The translations under genes were made by a program, and so were the position numbers. Of a stretch of 64,000 nt of DNA, positions 52,901-62,307 are shown piece by piece. The notes beneath the pieces are model-generated. The model was not told where the DNA came from. It worked only from the letters and a program-made list of their open reading frames with translations, and did not search any database. This DNA comes from Rariglobus hedericola (GTDB lineage: Bacteria > Verrucomicrobiota > Verrucomicrobiia > Opitutales > Opitutaceae): the NCBI RefSeq assembly GCF_007559335.1, contig NZ_VMBG01000003.1:124001-188000 (forward strand). Reading direction: 5' to 3'. Each line of letters begins with the position of its first letter. The stretch's first letter is position 1.

Positions 52901-54706
52901 CACCGGCGCAAAAACTTCGCTTACCCGCTGTCGGGCGCTCCTTGCGAGCTAACCGTCACGGGCCAATCTTGCGTCGTCGAACGGGACGCACAGCAGCGTT
53001 TCCCGGCGAGCCGCCTCATGGCCGACCTCCGTGCGCAGGCTTATGTCGGACACCCGTTGATCACCGCGGCGGGTGAACCCGTGGGCGTGATGGCCGTGTT
53101 GTTTCACCGTCCGCTCGAGCAGACCGATTTCATTGCCTCCACGCTGCAGATTTTCGCGACCCGCGCCTCCTCGGAGCTTGAGCGCCAGCAGGTCGACTCG
53201 CGCTTGCGCGAACAGGCCGCGCTGCTGGACAAAGCTCAGGACGCGATCCTCGTGCGCGACCTCGATCACCACATCACGTTTTGGAACAAGAGCGCCGAAC
53301 GGCTCTATGGCTGGACGGCGGAAGAGGCCATCGACCGCTCTATCGCCGAACTGCTTTACGAAGACCCCACGGCATTTCTGGAGGCCACGCAGCACGTCAT
53401 AACCAAGGGCGAATGGGTCGGCGAGCTCCAGCAGATCAACAAGCAGCGCCTGCGCCTCAACGTCGAATGCCGGTGGACACTCGTCCGCGACGACTCAGGC
53501 ACGCCCAGCGCCATCCTCGCGATCAACACCGACATCACCGAGAAAAAGAAACTCGAGCACCAGTTCCTCCGCGCGCAACGCATGGAAAGCATCGGGACCC
53601 TCGCCGGCGGCATCGCGCATGACCTCAACAACGTGCTCGCGCCAGTGATCATGGCGATCGACCTGCTCAAATTAAACGAACGCGACGCGCTCAAGCTTTC
53701 GCTCCTGAAAACCGTCGAGACCAGCGCCCGCCGCGGCGCCGACATGGTGGGCCAGGTGCTCTCCTTCGCCCGCGGCATGGAAGGGCGCCGCGTGGATGTT
53801 CAACTGAAACACGTCATCCACGACATCGAGAAAATTTCCCAGGATACGTTTCCCAAAAACATCCAGATCAGCGCGACGGTCGATTCCGCCCTTTGGCCGC
53901 TCATGGGTGACCCGACGCAACTCCACCAGGTGCTCCTCAATCTCTGTGTCAACGCGCGCGACGCCATGCCCGACGGCGGCCGGCTCACGATCCTGGCGGA
54001 GAACATCCACCTCGATGCGCATTATGCCGCCATGAACATCGAGGCCAAGGCCGGGCCGCACGTCGCCATCGAAGTCGAGGATACCGGCACCGGTATTCCG
54101 CAGGACATCATCGACAAGATTTTCGATCCGTTTTTCACCACGAAGGAAGTCGGCAAAGGCACCGGACTCGGGCTCTCGACCTCGATCGCGATCATCAAGG
54201 GCCACGAAGGCTTCATTCGCGTTTACAGCGAACCGGGCAAAGGCACGCGCTTCCGCGTTTATATTCCCGCGAAGCCCTCGGCCGACAGCCCAGCCCTCAC
54301 CGCCGAAGCCAACGACCTGCCGCGCGGCCACGGTGAACTGGTGCTCGTCGTGGACGACGAAGCGTCGATCCGTGACATCACGCAGCAGACTCTGGAGACC
54401 TTCGGCTATCGTGTCATTTCGGCGGCCGACGGAGCCGAGGCCGTCGCGCTTTATTCCGTGCAACGCGAACGCATCGCGGTCGTGCTCACTGATATGATGA
54501 TGCCGGTGATGGACGGCGCGGCGACGATCCAGGCGCTCACCCGGATCAATCCCCACATCCACATCATCGCGGCGAGCGGCATCACCGCCAACGGCGACGT
54601 GGCCAAGGCCGCCGGCTCCGGAGTGCGGCACTTCCTGCCCAAACCCTACACGGCCGGCACGCTGCTGAAGGTGCTGCGACAGGTGTTGCAGGATGCCCCG
54701 CTCTAA
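49961..54706 (+). CDS. Hybrid sensor histidine kinase with THI5/NMT1-like sensor, PAS and GAF domains
   Basis: 1,581 residues from ATG 49961, which begins a signal or anchor helix. Domains in order: periplasmic THI5/NMT1-like binding domain (about 30-330; VTLWLKWRHQFQFAGYYAAQ, GYYADEGIYVRIEPG), a membrane helix (about 346-366), PAS units near 393, 513 and 637, two GAF-like units (about 740-915 and 917-1080), another PAS (about 1082-1195), HisKA with His1220 in GGIAHDLNN, HATPase (NARDAMPDGG; EDTGTGIP), and a receiver with Asp1511 in VLTDMMMPVMDG. It probably senses a small nitrogenous ligand outside the cell and signals by phosphorelay. No cognate transporter is adjacent. Confidence 0.9.
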   Translation: MPVFPVSERRSTHVFTCSLLLRRICLILIIAFGAAAAPAAPDEPVTLWLKWRHQFQFAGYYAAQAKGYYADEGIYVRIEPGRPGMTSADAVLHGVAQFGVNDSDVVLARLQGKPFVVCAAIFQHSPLVILSRRDRNIRTPADLAGGQLMMSDRQSSAQLWAMFMREGISTEKLRVVPHTWRLEDLIEGRVDAVSAYATVEPPKMRALGIEPAILRAIDYGVDFYGDLLFTSEREVREHPERTRAFIQASLKGWDYAMRHPEEIADYILALDDVKARGITRENLLAEASAMKPFILPDVVEIGHMNPGRFRQIAQTFFDLKMAPAGASLDGFIYTPPAPGGTLTRTLLFKISATVAFGVLVVLLWNLQIRRRVNRRTLDLKKEVLLRAQVETELRASEERFRLMFAGAATGIAVTTPDGRFTQANPSYLTSIGYTEAELQKLNLVSLLHPDDQADYRKLIENLLAGDRDHFVSEARCMKKDGRFAWKRAGISLVRTKDGQPASIIVVAEDITARREAEESASASAELLRMAGGIGGMGAWSIAFPGSRITWSDEVYRIHEVNTTYRPSWEKSLAFFTPDSRRLLAAAIDAGEPYDFELELITAKGNRRWVRTTSNTEREEGVLKRIYGIFQDITDRKLAREKLAASEAQYRLLFTHNPLPMWVCEAETLRFLAVNTAACEHYGYTDAEFVSMTITDLRVPGAAANTERHRKKNGSLIDIEMSSDKIVFDGRNAFLTMAHDVTELARVNRAQRMLSACNEALIRTEAENDLLNDICRIAVEIGGYRMAWVGFAMQDAGKTVRPVAHAGAEHGYLAEIEPSWDENVPTGRGPAGRTIRSGQAVFCDDIDKDGSFGLSRSLARKHGSRSVICLPLRDETRTRGLLSLHSSDILVVGTDEITLLQQLADDLAFGLNIIRARVERRKTQEAVFMMARSVSAAIGGAFFDQLTESMVAALGADVGVVAMIDPANPALARTLSVIVDGHRRKNFAYPLSGAPCELTVTGQSCVVERDAQQRFPASRLMADLRAQAYVGHPLITAAGEPVGVMAVLFHRPLEQTDFIASTLQIFATRASSELERQQVDSRLREQAALLDKAQDAILVRDLDHHITFWNKSAERLYGWTAEEAIDRSIAELLYEDPTAFLEATQHVITKGEWVGELQQINKQRLRLNVECRWTLVRDDSGTPSAILAINTDITEKKKLEHQFLRAQRMESIGTLAGGIAHDLNNVLAPVIMAIDLLKLNERDALKLSLLKTVETSARRGADMVGQVLSFARGMEGRRVDVQLKHVIHDIEKISQDTFPKNIQISATVDSALWPLMGDPTQLHQVLLNLCVNARDAMPDGGRLTILAENIHLDAHYAAMNIEAKAGPHVAIEVEDTGTGIPQDIIDKIFDPFFTTKEVGKGTGLGLSTSIAIIKGHEGFIRVYSEPGKGTRFRVYIPAKPSADSPALTAEANDLPRGHGELVLVVDDEASIRDITQQTLETFGYRVISAADGAEAVALYSVQRERIAVVLTDMMMPVMDGAATIQALTRINPHIHIIAASGITANGDVAKAAGSGVRHFLPKPYTAGTLLKVLRQVLQDAPL

Positions 54707-54721
54707 CCCCGCTGCGCAGCG

Positions 54722-55114
54722 TTACGACGAAGCGGGAGGCGCGCCCGGAGACGCGAGGACTATGTTGATCGCCTGGCTCAACTGTTGCTCGTTGAACGGC
54801 TTCCTCAGCGTGTAATCCGCGCCGAGCTTGCCGGCCATTTCGAGATGATCTCGCGCATCCATCCGGCCGCCGCCGGACATCGCGATGATCTTAAGATGCG
54901 GCTGAAGTTTTTTTAACTCCATGATCGTCTCGATGCCTTCCTTGCGGGGCATGATGATATCCGTGATGACCAGGTCGAACGACTCGACGGCCACTGCCGC
55001 GAGCGCCTTAAAACCATTGACCGCGGTCACGACGGTGTGACCTGCATTTTCCAATAATTCCTGCTGAACCGCCAGCAGCTCGACATGATCGTCAACGAGG
55101 AGAATATGGCTCAT
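54722..55114 (-). CDS. Single-domain response regulator
   Basis: 130 residues: only a receiver domain. Acidic pocket DD in ILLVDDHVELL, phospho-acceptor Asp52 in DLVITDIIMPRKEG, conserved Ser/Thr-like in IAMSGGGR and Lys in TLRKPFNEQQ. There is no output domain, so it acts by protein contact, as in CheY or Spo0F-like relays. It converges on the giant hybrid kinase with a 15-bp gap between stops, which suggests it may take part in that kinase's relay. ATG 55114 is chosen over an upstream ATG because it begins the domain. Confidence 0.9.
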   Translation of the reverse strand: MSHILLVDDHVELLAVQQELLENAGHTVVTAVNGFKALAAVAVESFDLVITDIIMPRKEGIETIMELKKLQPHLKIIAMSGGGRMDARDHLEMAGKLGADYTLRKPFNEQQLSQAINIVLASPGAPPASS

Positions 55115-55292
55115 GGCGATAGGTTCGTTCGGATTGCCATTCATGCAGGCGCAGCGATGAGCGACTGGCAATGTCGATTCCTCAGGCGGGCGCGTTTGGC
55201 CGCAGCGAAAGCAGTTTTCGCCGTTTATTAGCAACCGGTATCCGGTGGCTGTTTACTCTGGCCGGACGCAACGCGACACGTGGTGTTTCCAC

Positions 55293-55320
55293 AAAAAAGG
55301 CGGCCCCCAAAGGAGCCGCC
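55293..55320 (-). terminator. Terminator after the GH88 gene
   Basis: On the minus strand GGCGGCTCC pairs with GGGGCCGCC-type sequence (nine pairs, one wobble, four-base loop), followed by TTTTTT. It lies 33 bp after the GH88 stop. Confidence 0.72.
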
Positions 55321-55353
55321 GTGAGTGAGCCGTCGCGTGAAAATCCAGACGGA

Positions 55354-56766
55354 TCAGAAGAACGTGAGGTAATCGCCTTCGCCCATGCGCTTGATGAGGA
55401 GCGCGAGTTCCATCGCGTGGTAATCACCCCACATGGACGACTCGCCGCAAGGAACCTTCTGGCCCTTCGGGATGTGGTCCCAACCGTTCGGACGGTGATA
55501 AACGCTGTGAAGAATGAGGCCTTGGTGTTTTGGATCGGCGGACAGGTAAGTGTCGGAGAACAGCGAACTGGCGACGGTGAGGCCGGCCTGCGTGTAGTGT
55601 TTGCCAGCGGCCTTTTCGCCCTTGGCGGAAAGCCAGCTACCGAGACGCAGGAAACCTTGCGCGGCGATGGCGGCGGCGGAGCTGTCCACCGGCTCGAAGG
55701 CGTTGAACGGATCGGCGTTCTTTTTCGAAACATCACCGAGTGCGGCCCAGTTGAGCGCGGCGCTGTCCCAATACGGAATGCCATCCTTCGCGGAGTAGCC
55801 GTCGATGTAGTAGTCGCTCGTCGCCATGGCGGTTTCGAGGAAGAGGCTGGTGACCGCGCGGCGTCCGCCGACGGCATCGAGCTCGGCACCTTTGACCGTG
55901 TCGAGGAACTCAAGCTGCTCGGCAAAACCGGCGATGATCCAGGCGGCACCGCGCGTCCACGTGGTGAACGGCGAGTAACCTTGTTGCGAGGACGGGCAGC
56001 GGAACTGGCCGTCGTTGCGGTTGAAGACCGACTCGTGCGCAACGCGTCCGCGCACATCGTAGCTGTCGCGACCTTCGCCGAAGAACACGTTGTAGCGCGC
56101 GGTGGTCGCAGCGTGCTCGATGGCGCGGTGGAGGAGGTTGATGGACTTGTCGCCCTCGCCCATCAGCGAGTGGCCGAGCTGGTGCGCGACGACCAGTGAA
56201 CGCATCGAGCGGATCGTGTCGGCGAAAAGCGACTGCGGACCATTGAAGGAGTAAACGTAGCCTGAAGGTTTCACGCCGGGCATGCCTTTGACGGGCGACC
56301 ACGGGGTGACGTTGTTGGTCGTCGCGTGACGGGCGGCCTGCACGGCGCCGGAGACCTTGAGCGCGAGCTCGGTGAAGTTGAGCTCGTCCTGGTTGAAGGG
56401 GATTTTGCCCTCGAACATAAGGCGGCGGAGATTGCCGTAGGTGGAGACGTTGTTGAAGCCGTGATCATGCACGCCGGTGTGCGAGACGTGCGAAGCCATG
56501 AGCTGCACGGTCTTCTCGCGCCCGAGCTTCAGGAAACGTTCGTCGCCGGTCGCGTCGTATTGGAGGAACGCCATGCCGAACTGGAAGCCCTGCGTCCACT
56601 CGGTCCAGCCGCGCGAGGTGTATTTGCCCTTCACGGTGAAGACGGGCGTGCCCTTGGACGGATCCCAGGACTTGTTGATCGAATCGATCTTCTGACCGGC
56701 GAGTTCGAATACGCGGTCAACTTTCTTCTGGAGCTTGGCGGGGGTCAGCGTGGCGTCGATTTTCAT
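55354..56766 (-). CDS. Glycoside hydrolase family 88 (unsaturated glucuronyl hydrolase)
   Basis: 470 residues. The (alpha/alpha)6-barrel markers of GH88 are SRGWTEWTQGFQFGMAFLQY, FTTWTRGAAWIIAGFAEQLE, and EPVDSSAAAIAAQGFLRLG. Family members remove the terminal unsaturated uronic acid that polysaccharide lyases leave on oligosaccharides from ulvan, glycosaminoglycans, xanthan or related polymers, by hydrating its double bond. No signal peptide is seen, so it acts in the cytoplasm on imported oligosaccharides. ATG 56766 begins the conserved domain. No lyase is in the window. Confidence 0.86.
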   Translation of the reverse strand: MKIDATLTPAKLQKKVDRVFELAGQKIDSINKSWDPSKGTPVFTVKGKYTSRGWTEWTQGFQFGMAFLQYDATGDERFLKLGREKTVQLMASHVSHTGVHDHGFNNVSTYGNLRRLMFEGKIPFNQDELNFTELALKVSGAVQAARHATTNNVTPWSPVKGMPGVKPSGYVYSFNGPQSLFADTIRSMRSLVVAHQLGHSLMGEGDKSINLLHRAIEHAATTARYNVFFGEGRDSYDVRGRVAHESVFNRNDGQFRCPSSQQGYSPFTTWTRGAAWIIAGFAEQLEFLDTVKGAELDAVGGRRAVTSLFLETAMATSDYYIDGYSAKDGIPYWDSAALNWAALGDVSKKNADPFNAFEPVDSSAAAIAAQGFLRLGSWLSAKGEKAAGKHYTQAGLTVASSLFSDTYLSADPKHQGLILHSVYHRPNGWDHIPKGQKVPCGESSMWGDYHAMELALLIKRMGEGDYLTFF

Positions 56767-56933
56767 GGTAAATGGAAGCGTAAAGGGTGGGTTGCGCGTT
56801 TTTGGGAAACAAGGGCCAACTGCCAGCACAAAGCCGTCATCCAAGCACAAAGCCGATTCAGTCATCCGCAACCTTTTTGCCGCCCCGCCGCTTGCGCACG
56901 AAAGCAAAGCGTCCAGTATATAAAAAAAATCGC

Positions 56934-58211
56934 GTGGGCTACATCCTCCAGCTTTTGCCTTGGTTGCTCTGCGCGATTTTCGCCGGACTGCTTCTGCGCA
57001 TCCATCGCGAAAAGCGCCTGACCGAGCGGGCGCACGCCAGCACCAGCGATCACTTGGAGCGCACCAGCCTCACGCTCACCCGCATCAGCCAGGCGGTGGA
57101 AAGCGCCTCTGATGCGATCGGCATCGGCGACATGGAGTCCAATTCTCTTTACCATAACCGCGCCCACATCGCGATGTTCGGCCACACGGTGCATGAGCTC
57201 AATTCCATCGACGAACCGGCCGCGCTCTTCGTGGACAAATCCGTCGCGATGAAGATCCACGCGAGTATTCGCGCCGGTGTTTCCTGGCACGGCGAAACCG
57301 ATGTGAAGACCCGCGACGGCCGCGTGATTCCCGCATTTGTGCGTGCGGATATCATCCGAGATGAGGCCGGCGCGGCCATCGGCATCTTCGGCGTGTTCAC
57401 CGACATCACAGAGCGGCGTGCGGCCGAGCGCGTGCTCGCCGAGGAAAGCGAACGTTCGGCCCGCGCCCAACGCCTCGAATCCCTCGGCATGCTCGCCGGC
57501 GGCGTGGCCCACGACTTCGGCAATCTGCTCACGATCATCATCGGCAACACCGGGATCCTCCAGTCGATGAGCGCGACCCTTCCGCCCGGCGCAGTCAAAC
57601 GCACCGGCGAAATCGAATCGGCCGCCTGGCGCGCGCAGGAGTTGTCCAAAAACCTGCTGGCCTTCGCCCGCGGTTCGGATCCGCAAAAACAACAACTCCT
57701 GCTCGGCCCGCTCATCGACGTCGCCGCGCGCGGCGCGGTGCGTCATTCGATGGTGGAGCTCTCTCTCAAAATCGCGCCGGACCTCGCCGCCGTGCAGGCC
57801 GACCCCGTGCAGATCGACCAGGTCATCTCCAACCTCTGCGTCAACGCCGTGCAGGCCATGGTGAACGGCGGCCGTCTACGCGTAGCCGCCCAAAACGCCG
57901 ACGGCTGGAACGGAGCGGCCTCGGGTTCACCGTTCGACGGACCGGTCGTGATCGTGACGATCACCGACACCGGCGGCGGCATTCCGGCCGATGTCCTGCC
58001 GCGCATCTGGGAGCCGTTTTTTACGACGAAGCACAAAGGCACCGGCCTCGGCCTCGCGACAGTTTACGCCGTGGTGAAAAAACACGGCGGCAACATCACC
58101 GTGGACTCGGTGCCCGACATGGGCACGACGTTTACGCTCACGCTCCCCGCCGTCGTGGATAAAACCAAGACGGCCGCGCGCTCGGCGGACGGCATGCAGA
58201 TGATCGGCTGA
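56934..58211 (+). CDS. Membrane-anchored PAS sensor histidine kinase
   Basis: 425 residues from GTG 56934 (then [20 protein letters not shown], the membrane helix). A PAS domain covers about 45-165 ([34 protein letters not shown]). The kinase core has His193 in [12 protein letters not shown], an N-box in [15 protein letters not shown], and G-boxes in [12 protein letters not shown] and [14 protein letters not shown]. There is no receiver domain. No ATG lies near the membrane helix, so the GTG is preferred. Divergent from GH88 across 167 bp. Partner unknown. Confidence 0.87.
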   Translation: MGYILQLLPWLLCAIFAGLLLRIHREKRLTERAHASTSDHLERTSLTLTRISQAVESASDAIGIGDMESNSLYHNRAHIAMFGHTVHELNSIDEPAALFVDKSVAMKIHASIRAGVSWHGETDVKTRDGRVIPAFVRADIIRDEAGAAIGIFGVFTDITERRAAERVLAEESERSARAQRLESLGMLAGGVAHDFGNLLTIIIGNTGILQSMSATLPPGAVKRTGEIESAAWRAQELSKNLLAFARGSDPQKQQLLLGPLIDVAARGAVRHSMVELSLKIAPDLAAVQADPVQIDQVISNLCVNAVQAMVNGGRLRVAAQNADGWNGAASGSPFDGPVVIVTITDTGGGIPADVLPRIWEPFFTTKHKGTGLGLATVYAVVKKHGGNITVDSVPDMGTTFTLTLPAVVDKTKTAARSADGMQMIG

Positions 58212-58237
58212 GAAAAGGCCCGCGCCTTCCTCGTCGT

Positions 58238-59479
58238 TCAACCCGCAAACGTCGTGAGCAACCGCGCGTAGATTTTCGCACTCGCGACCAGTTCACGCAC
58301 GGACGCGCGCTCATCGACGGCGTGGCAGTTGTCCCCGCCCGGGCCGTAGCCGAGCGTGGGAATCTTCAGGTGGTGCGAGAAGAAGTGCATATCGTTAAAA
58401 CCATACGACGTGCGGAAGACGCCCTTCTGTTTACGCACCTGCGTGACGCACTCCGCCATCGCGGTGAAAAACGGATCGTCGGGCGACGTGAACGACGGGT
58501 GGTTGTGCGAAACCTTCTCCACCGTGATACGGCACTGCGGGATCGCCTTGGCCGCGTCGCGCAAAAACGCCCGCAGCTCTCGTTCGACTGCCGCGACGCT
58601 TTCGACCGGCAGCACGCGGCGGTCGATGGAGAAACTCGCGAGCGCGGGCACGGTGTTGATTTTGCCGCCGGGACCGGAGGCGAACATGCCGCCGACGTTG
58701 ATGGTGGGTGTCTTCACGACGCCGTCGGGCGAGGTGAATGTGCGCTTGGTGAGGACGCGCTTGTAAGCGTCGAGCGAGCGCACGAGCGCGGACATTTTTT
58801 CGAGGGCGTTGATGCCTTGGTCGGGACGGCTGCCGTGGGCGGCCTTGCCGTGCACGGTGACGTTGAGCCAGACCACGCCGTTATGGCCGCAGCAGATGCC
58901 GTTGCCCTCGCCGCCTTCCATGACGATCGCGTAGTCGGGACGGATCGGCGCGTGTTTCACGAGCCAGCCGGCGCCGAGTTCGGAATCAGTTTCCTCGTCG
59001 GCCGTGAACGACACCTCGACGTTCATCTTCGGCGCGGTGCCGGTGGCCTTGAGCGCGCGGAGTGCGAGTAACAGCGCCGCGTGCGAGCCCTTCATGTCGG
59101 CCGTGCCGCGTCCGTAAATCCAGCCGGCGTCCACCGCGCCGCTGAAAGGACTGCCATGCTTCCAGTCGCCCGACACGGGAACCACGTCGTAATGGGCATT
59201 AAAATGAACCGTCTTTTTCGCGCCGCGCACGGCGAGTTTACCGAGGACGTTGTAACGCGGATAACCGTGCTGATCGGCGGGTAGGGTTTGCTTCAGCAAC
59301 GCACGCGGCACGGGAAACCGGCGGGTTTTGAGCCCCGCGGAGGTCAGCTCGGCGGCCAGCAGATTCGTGATCTCGTCATAGTGATCACCGGGAGGGTTCA
59401 CCGTGGGAATGCGCACCGATCGCTGTAACAGCTCAATCAGGTCGTCGGAGTGGGCATCAATATAATCAAAGGGCGACAT
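58238..59479 (-). CDS. M20 family metallopeptidase (ArgE/DapE/dipeptidase-like)
   Basis: 413 residues. The M20 markers are HFNAHYDVVPV (first metal ligand), YGRGTADMKGSHAALL (bridging Asp), TADEETDSELG (catalytic and metal acids) and the C-terminal GPGGDNCHAVDERASV with the last ligand His. A dimerisation domain lies between (VHGKAAHGSRPDQGINALEK). It hydrolyses an N-acyl amino acid or a dipeptide with two zinc ions; exact substrate unknown. It is convergent with the PAS kinase and divergent from the cupin gene. Confidence 0.88.
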   Translation of the reverse strand: MSPFDYIDAHSDDLIELLQRSVRIPTVNPPGDHYDEITNLLAAELTSAGLKTRRFPVPRALLKQTLPADQHGYPRYNVLGKLAVRGAKKTVHFNAHYDVVPVSGDWKHGSPFSGAVDAGWIYGRGTADMKGSHAALLLALRALKATGTAPKMNVEVSFTADEETDSELGAGWLVKHAPIRPDYAIVMEGGEGNGICCGHNGVVWLNVTVHGKAAHGSRPDQGINALEKMSALVRSLDAYKRVLTKRTFTSPDGVVKTPTINVGGMFASGPGGKINTVPALASFSIDRRVLPVESVAAVERELRAFLRDAAKAIPQCRITVEKVSHNHPSFTSPDDPFFTAMAECVTQVRKQKGVFRTSYGFNDMHFFSHHLKIPTLGYGPGGDNCHAVDERASVRELVASAKIYARLLTTFAG

Positions 59480-59533
59480 CGCCCCGAAAACTAGACGTGT
59501 TGCCACGCCGCGCGAGGCGATAAACATCCACGC

Positions 59534-60022
59534 ATGCCCACCGCTGCCGAGATCATTGCCACCCTGAAGCTTGAGCCGCTGCCCAACGAAGGGGGATTTT
59601 TCCGCCAGACGTATGTTAGCACGCCCATACTGGCCAACGGACGCGCGGCGGGCACCGCGATTTATTTCCTGATCACGCCGGACGGATTCTCGGCACTGCA
59701 TCTTCTGGAGACTGACGAGATCTGGCATTTTTACGCCGGCGATCCCGTCGAACACGTGATGCTCGACGATTACTTCGACCTTAACGAGAAACACATCCTC
59801 GGCAGCGACCCCACCGCCGGCCAACACCCACAACTCATCGTCCCGCCTCATTACTGGCAAGGCGCCCGCCTCGCCCCCGGCCCGCAAACGCACGGCTGGG
59901 CGCTGCTCGGTTGCACCATGTCGCCCGGCTGGGACGAGCAGGAATTCAAGCTGGGCGACCGCGACACGTTGATCGCGCAATTCCCCGCGTGGGCCTCCGA
60001 TATTCGCGCACTCACGCGATGA
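59534..60022 (+). CDS. Cupin domain protein (DUF985)
   Basis: 162 residues. The pattern LPNEGGFFRQTYVST, then ALHLLETDEIWHFYAGDPVE and the end GWALLGCTMSPGWDEQEFKL, matches the DUF985/cupin_5 family. Family members are double-stranded beta-helix proteins of unknown substrate, sometimes annotated as uronic acid or carbohydrate-binding cupins. It is divergent from the M20 gene and leads directly into pdxH 42 bp downstream. Confidence 0.85.
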   Translation: MPTAAEIIATLKLEPLPNEGGFFRQTYVSTPILANGRAAGTAIYFLITPDGFSALHLLETDEIWHFYAGDPVEHVMLDDYFDLNEKHILGSDPTAGQHPQLIVPPHYWQGARLAPGPQTHGWALLGCTMSPGWDEQEFKLGDRDTLIAQFPAWASDIRALTR

Positions 60023-60064
60023 TTTTTGACAGTCCGCCGCCGCGTTGCATCGTTAATCGCACTC

Positions 60065-60703
60065 ATGTCCCTCGCCGACCTTCGCAAAGATTACAGCCTC
60101 TCGGGCCTTCTGGAGAAGGACCTCGCGCGCGATCCGTTCCGCCAGTTCGACAAGTGGTTTCAGGAAGCCGAGGCCGCCAAGCTCGTCGAGCCCAACGCCA
60201 TGACGCTCGCCACCGCGACGAAAGACGGACGCCCCTCCGCCCGCACCGTTCTCCTCAAGGGCGTCGATGGCCGCGGCTTCGTTTTCTACAGTAACTACGA
60301 GAGCCGCAAAGGCCGCGAACTCGCCGAGAATCCCCGCGCCTCGCTGCTCTTCCCCTGGATCGCGCTCGAGCGCCAGATCATCATCGAGGGCACGCTGGCC
60401 AAAATCACCCGCGAGGAAAGCGACGCGTATTTCCACAGCCGCCCGCGCGCCAGCCAGCTCGGCGCCTGGGTCTCGCAGCAAAGCTCCATCATCACCGGCC
60501 GCTCTGTCCTCGAAGACGCGATGAAGGCCCTCGAAAAAAAACACGCCGGCGCCGAGATCCCGCTGCCGCCCGCCTGGGGTGGTTACCGCCTCGCTCCGGA
60601 AACCGTGGAATTCTGGCAGGGCCGTCGCAGCCGCCTGCACGACCGCCTGCGCTACCGCCGTGAAACCGACGGCACCTGGATCGTCGAGCGTCTCGCTCCC
60701 TGA
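60065..60703 (+). CDS. pdxH: Pyridoxamine 5'-phosphate oxidase
   Basis: 212 residues. The FMN-binding split-barrel motifs are [37 protein letters not shown] and [18 protein letters not shown], and the C-terminal dimerisation region ends with [19 protein letters not shown], which is the PdxH signature. It oxidises pyridoxamine or pyridoxine 5'-phosphate to pyridoxal 5'-phosphate with oxygen. ATG 60065 is the family start. It is followed by the PAS kinase after 7 bp. Confidence 0.94.
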   Translation: MSLADLRKDYSLSGLLEKDLARDPFRQFDKWFQEAEAAKLVEPNAMTLATATKDGRPSARTVLLKGVDGRGFVFYSNYESRKGRELAENPRASLLFPWIALERQIIIEGTLAKITREESDAYFHSRPRASQLGAWVSQQSSIITGRSVLEDAMKALEKKHAGAEIPLPPAWGGYRLAPETVEFWQGRRSRLHDRLRYRRETDGTWIVERLAP

Positions 60704-60710
60704 AGCCGCC

Positions 60711-62294
60711 GTGCCTAGCCCCAAAAAAACCACCCGCCTGCGCTCACCCGCACGCCCTTCGGAACGTTTGCGCGCCGCCGCCCTGGATACCCTCGGCGAG
60801 GGCGTGATCATCGCCGACGGCCGCTGGCAACGCGGCGGTTTTCGTATCGCATTTGTCAATACGAGCATCTGCACGATGACCGGCTGGTCCGCCGCCGAAC
60901 TGCGCCAGCATCCGCACGGTTTCCTGCACACCGACACCCGCCATCTCACCGATCTGCGTCGCTGGCGCAGCAAGGCCAGCCAGGGCCGCACGTTCACCGG
61001 CGAGGGCTATCTCACGCGCCGTGACGGCACCCGGCTCTACACCACCTGGACGTTCAGTCTCGTCGCGGGGGCCCGCGGGGCCATCACCCATGTCGCGATC
61101 ACCTACCGCGACATGACTGCCAAGCGCAGCCTGCAAGAAGCTCTCATCCACTCGCAGCGCCTCGAAGCGGTCAACCGTCTCGCCGGTGGCGTCGCCCACG
61201 ATTTCAACAACCTCCTTTCCGTCATCAACGGCTACTGTGAGATCCTCGGCAGCAAGCCGTCCGTCCGCAAGGAAGCCACGCGCGAGGTCGGCGAGATCCA
61301 CCGCGCCGGTCTGCAAGCCGCCGGCCTCGTGCGCCAGTTGCTCGCCTTCAGCCGCCGCCAGACGATGGACCCGAAGGTCGTCAGCCTCAACCAGCTCGTC
61401 CGCGACAACGCCGGTATCTTTGCCAAGCTCCTCGGCCCCGGCAAATCCATCGCCCTCGCCCTCGACGCCACGACCGACCACGTGCTCGTCGATCCGTCGC
61501 AGCTCCAACAGGTCCTTCTCAACCTCACCCTCAACGCGCGCGACGCCCTCTCCCCAGGCGGCGGCGTCACCATCACGACCGCCAATCGCCTCATCGACTC
61601 CCGTTTTCACGCCCGCGCCGGCGACACGCCCCCCGGCCGCTACCTGCAACTCTGCGTTCAGGATAACGGCCGCGGCATGGACGAACAAACGCAGGCCCAT
61701 CTTTTCGAGCCGTTCTTCACCACCAAGGAGCACGGGCAGGGCACAGGCCTCGGCCTCGCGTTGGTTTACGGCGTGGTCCAGCAAAGCGGCGGTTACATCA
61801 GCGTGCGCAGTGCCGCCGGCTTTGGCTCGACCTTCGAGATTCTGCTCCCCGAGGTAAACGAGCCCGCCGACCCGCAGCCCACCTCACCCGGCCCCCTTCC
61901 TTCTACCCGCGGCCGCGAAACCATTCTCATCACCGAGGCCGATCCGGTCGTCGGCAAAATGGTCGCCGGTATTCTCACGACCGACGGCTACACCGTCCTC
62001 GCCAGCGGCTCGCCCGCGAAAGCCCAGCTGCTCGCCCGCCGCCACAAAAAGCCCATCCATCTTCTCATCGGCAACCTGCAACCGGCCGACTCCCTCAAGC
62101 TCGCCAAGGCCCTGCACTCCACCCACCCGGACCTGCGCATACTCGCCACCGACAGCACCCCGATCGCCCCCCTCGCCTGGCTCCCCCGCGAGGCTCAGGC
62201 CACCTTGGTCAAGCCCTACGCCCTCAGCACGCTCCTGCACACCGTGCGCGCCTTGCTCGACGGCAAAACCGCCCGCCCGCGCAGCAAAGCCTGA
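60711..62294 (+). CDS. PAS hybrid histidine kinase with degenerate receiver
   Basis: 527 residues from GTG 60711, 7 bp after pdxH. A PAS domain ([20 protein letters not shown] to [12 protein letters not shown]) precedes HisKA with His163 in [13 protein letters not shown], then HATPase ([38 protein letters not shown]). The C-terminal receiver-like part begins [15 protein letters not shown], but the expected DLxLLD phosphorylation strand reads [13 protein letters not shown], so the aspartate is missing (G/N). Lys in VKPYALS is kept. It is cytoplasmic. The unusual GTG start is chosen by the distance from pdxH and lack of an ATG. Confidence 0.86.
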   Translation: MPSPKKTTRLRSPARPSERLRAAALDTLGEGVIIADGRWQRGGFRIAFVNTSICTMTGWSAAELRQHPHGFLHTDTRHLTDLRRWRSKASQGRTFTGEGYLTRRDGTRLYTTWTFSLVAGARGAITHVAITYRDMTAKRSLQEALIHSQRLEAVNRLAGGVAHDFNNLLSVINGYCEILGSKPSVRKEATREVGEIHRAGLQAAGLVRQLLAFSRRQTMDPKVVSLNQLVRDNAGIFAKLLGPGKSIALALDATTDHVLVDPSQLQQVLLNLTLNARDALSPGGGVTITTANRLIDSRFHARAGDTPPGRYLQLCVQDNGRGMDEQTQAHLFEPFFTTKEHGQGTGLGLALVYGVVQQSGGYISVRSAAGFGSTFEILLPEVNEPADPQPTSPGPLPSTRGRETILITEADPVVGKMVAGILTTDGYTVLASGSPAKAQLLARRHKKPIHLLIGNLQPADSLKLAKALHSTHPDLRILATDSTPIAPLAWLPREAQATLVKPYALSTLLHTVRALLDGKTARPRSKA

Positions 62295-62307
62295 ACCCCG
62301 CCCCGCC

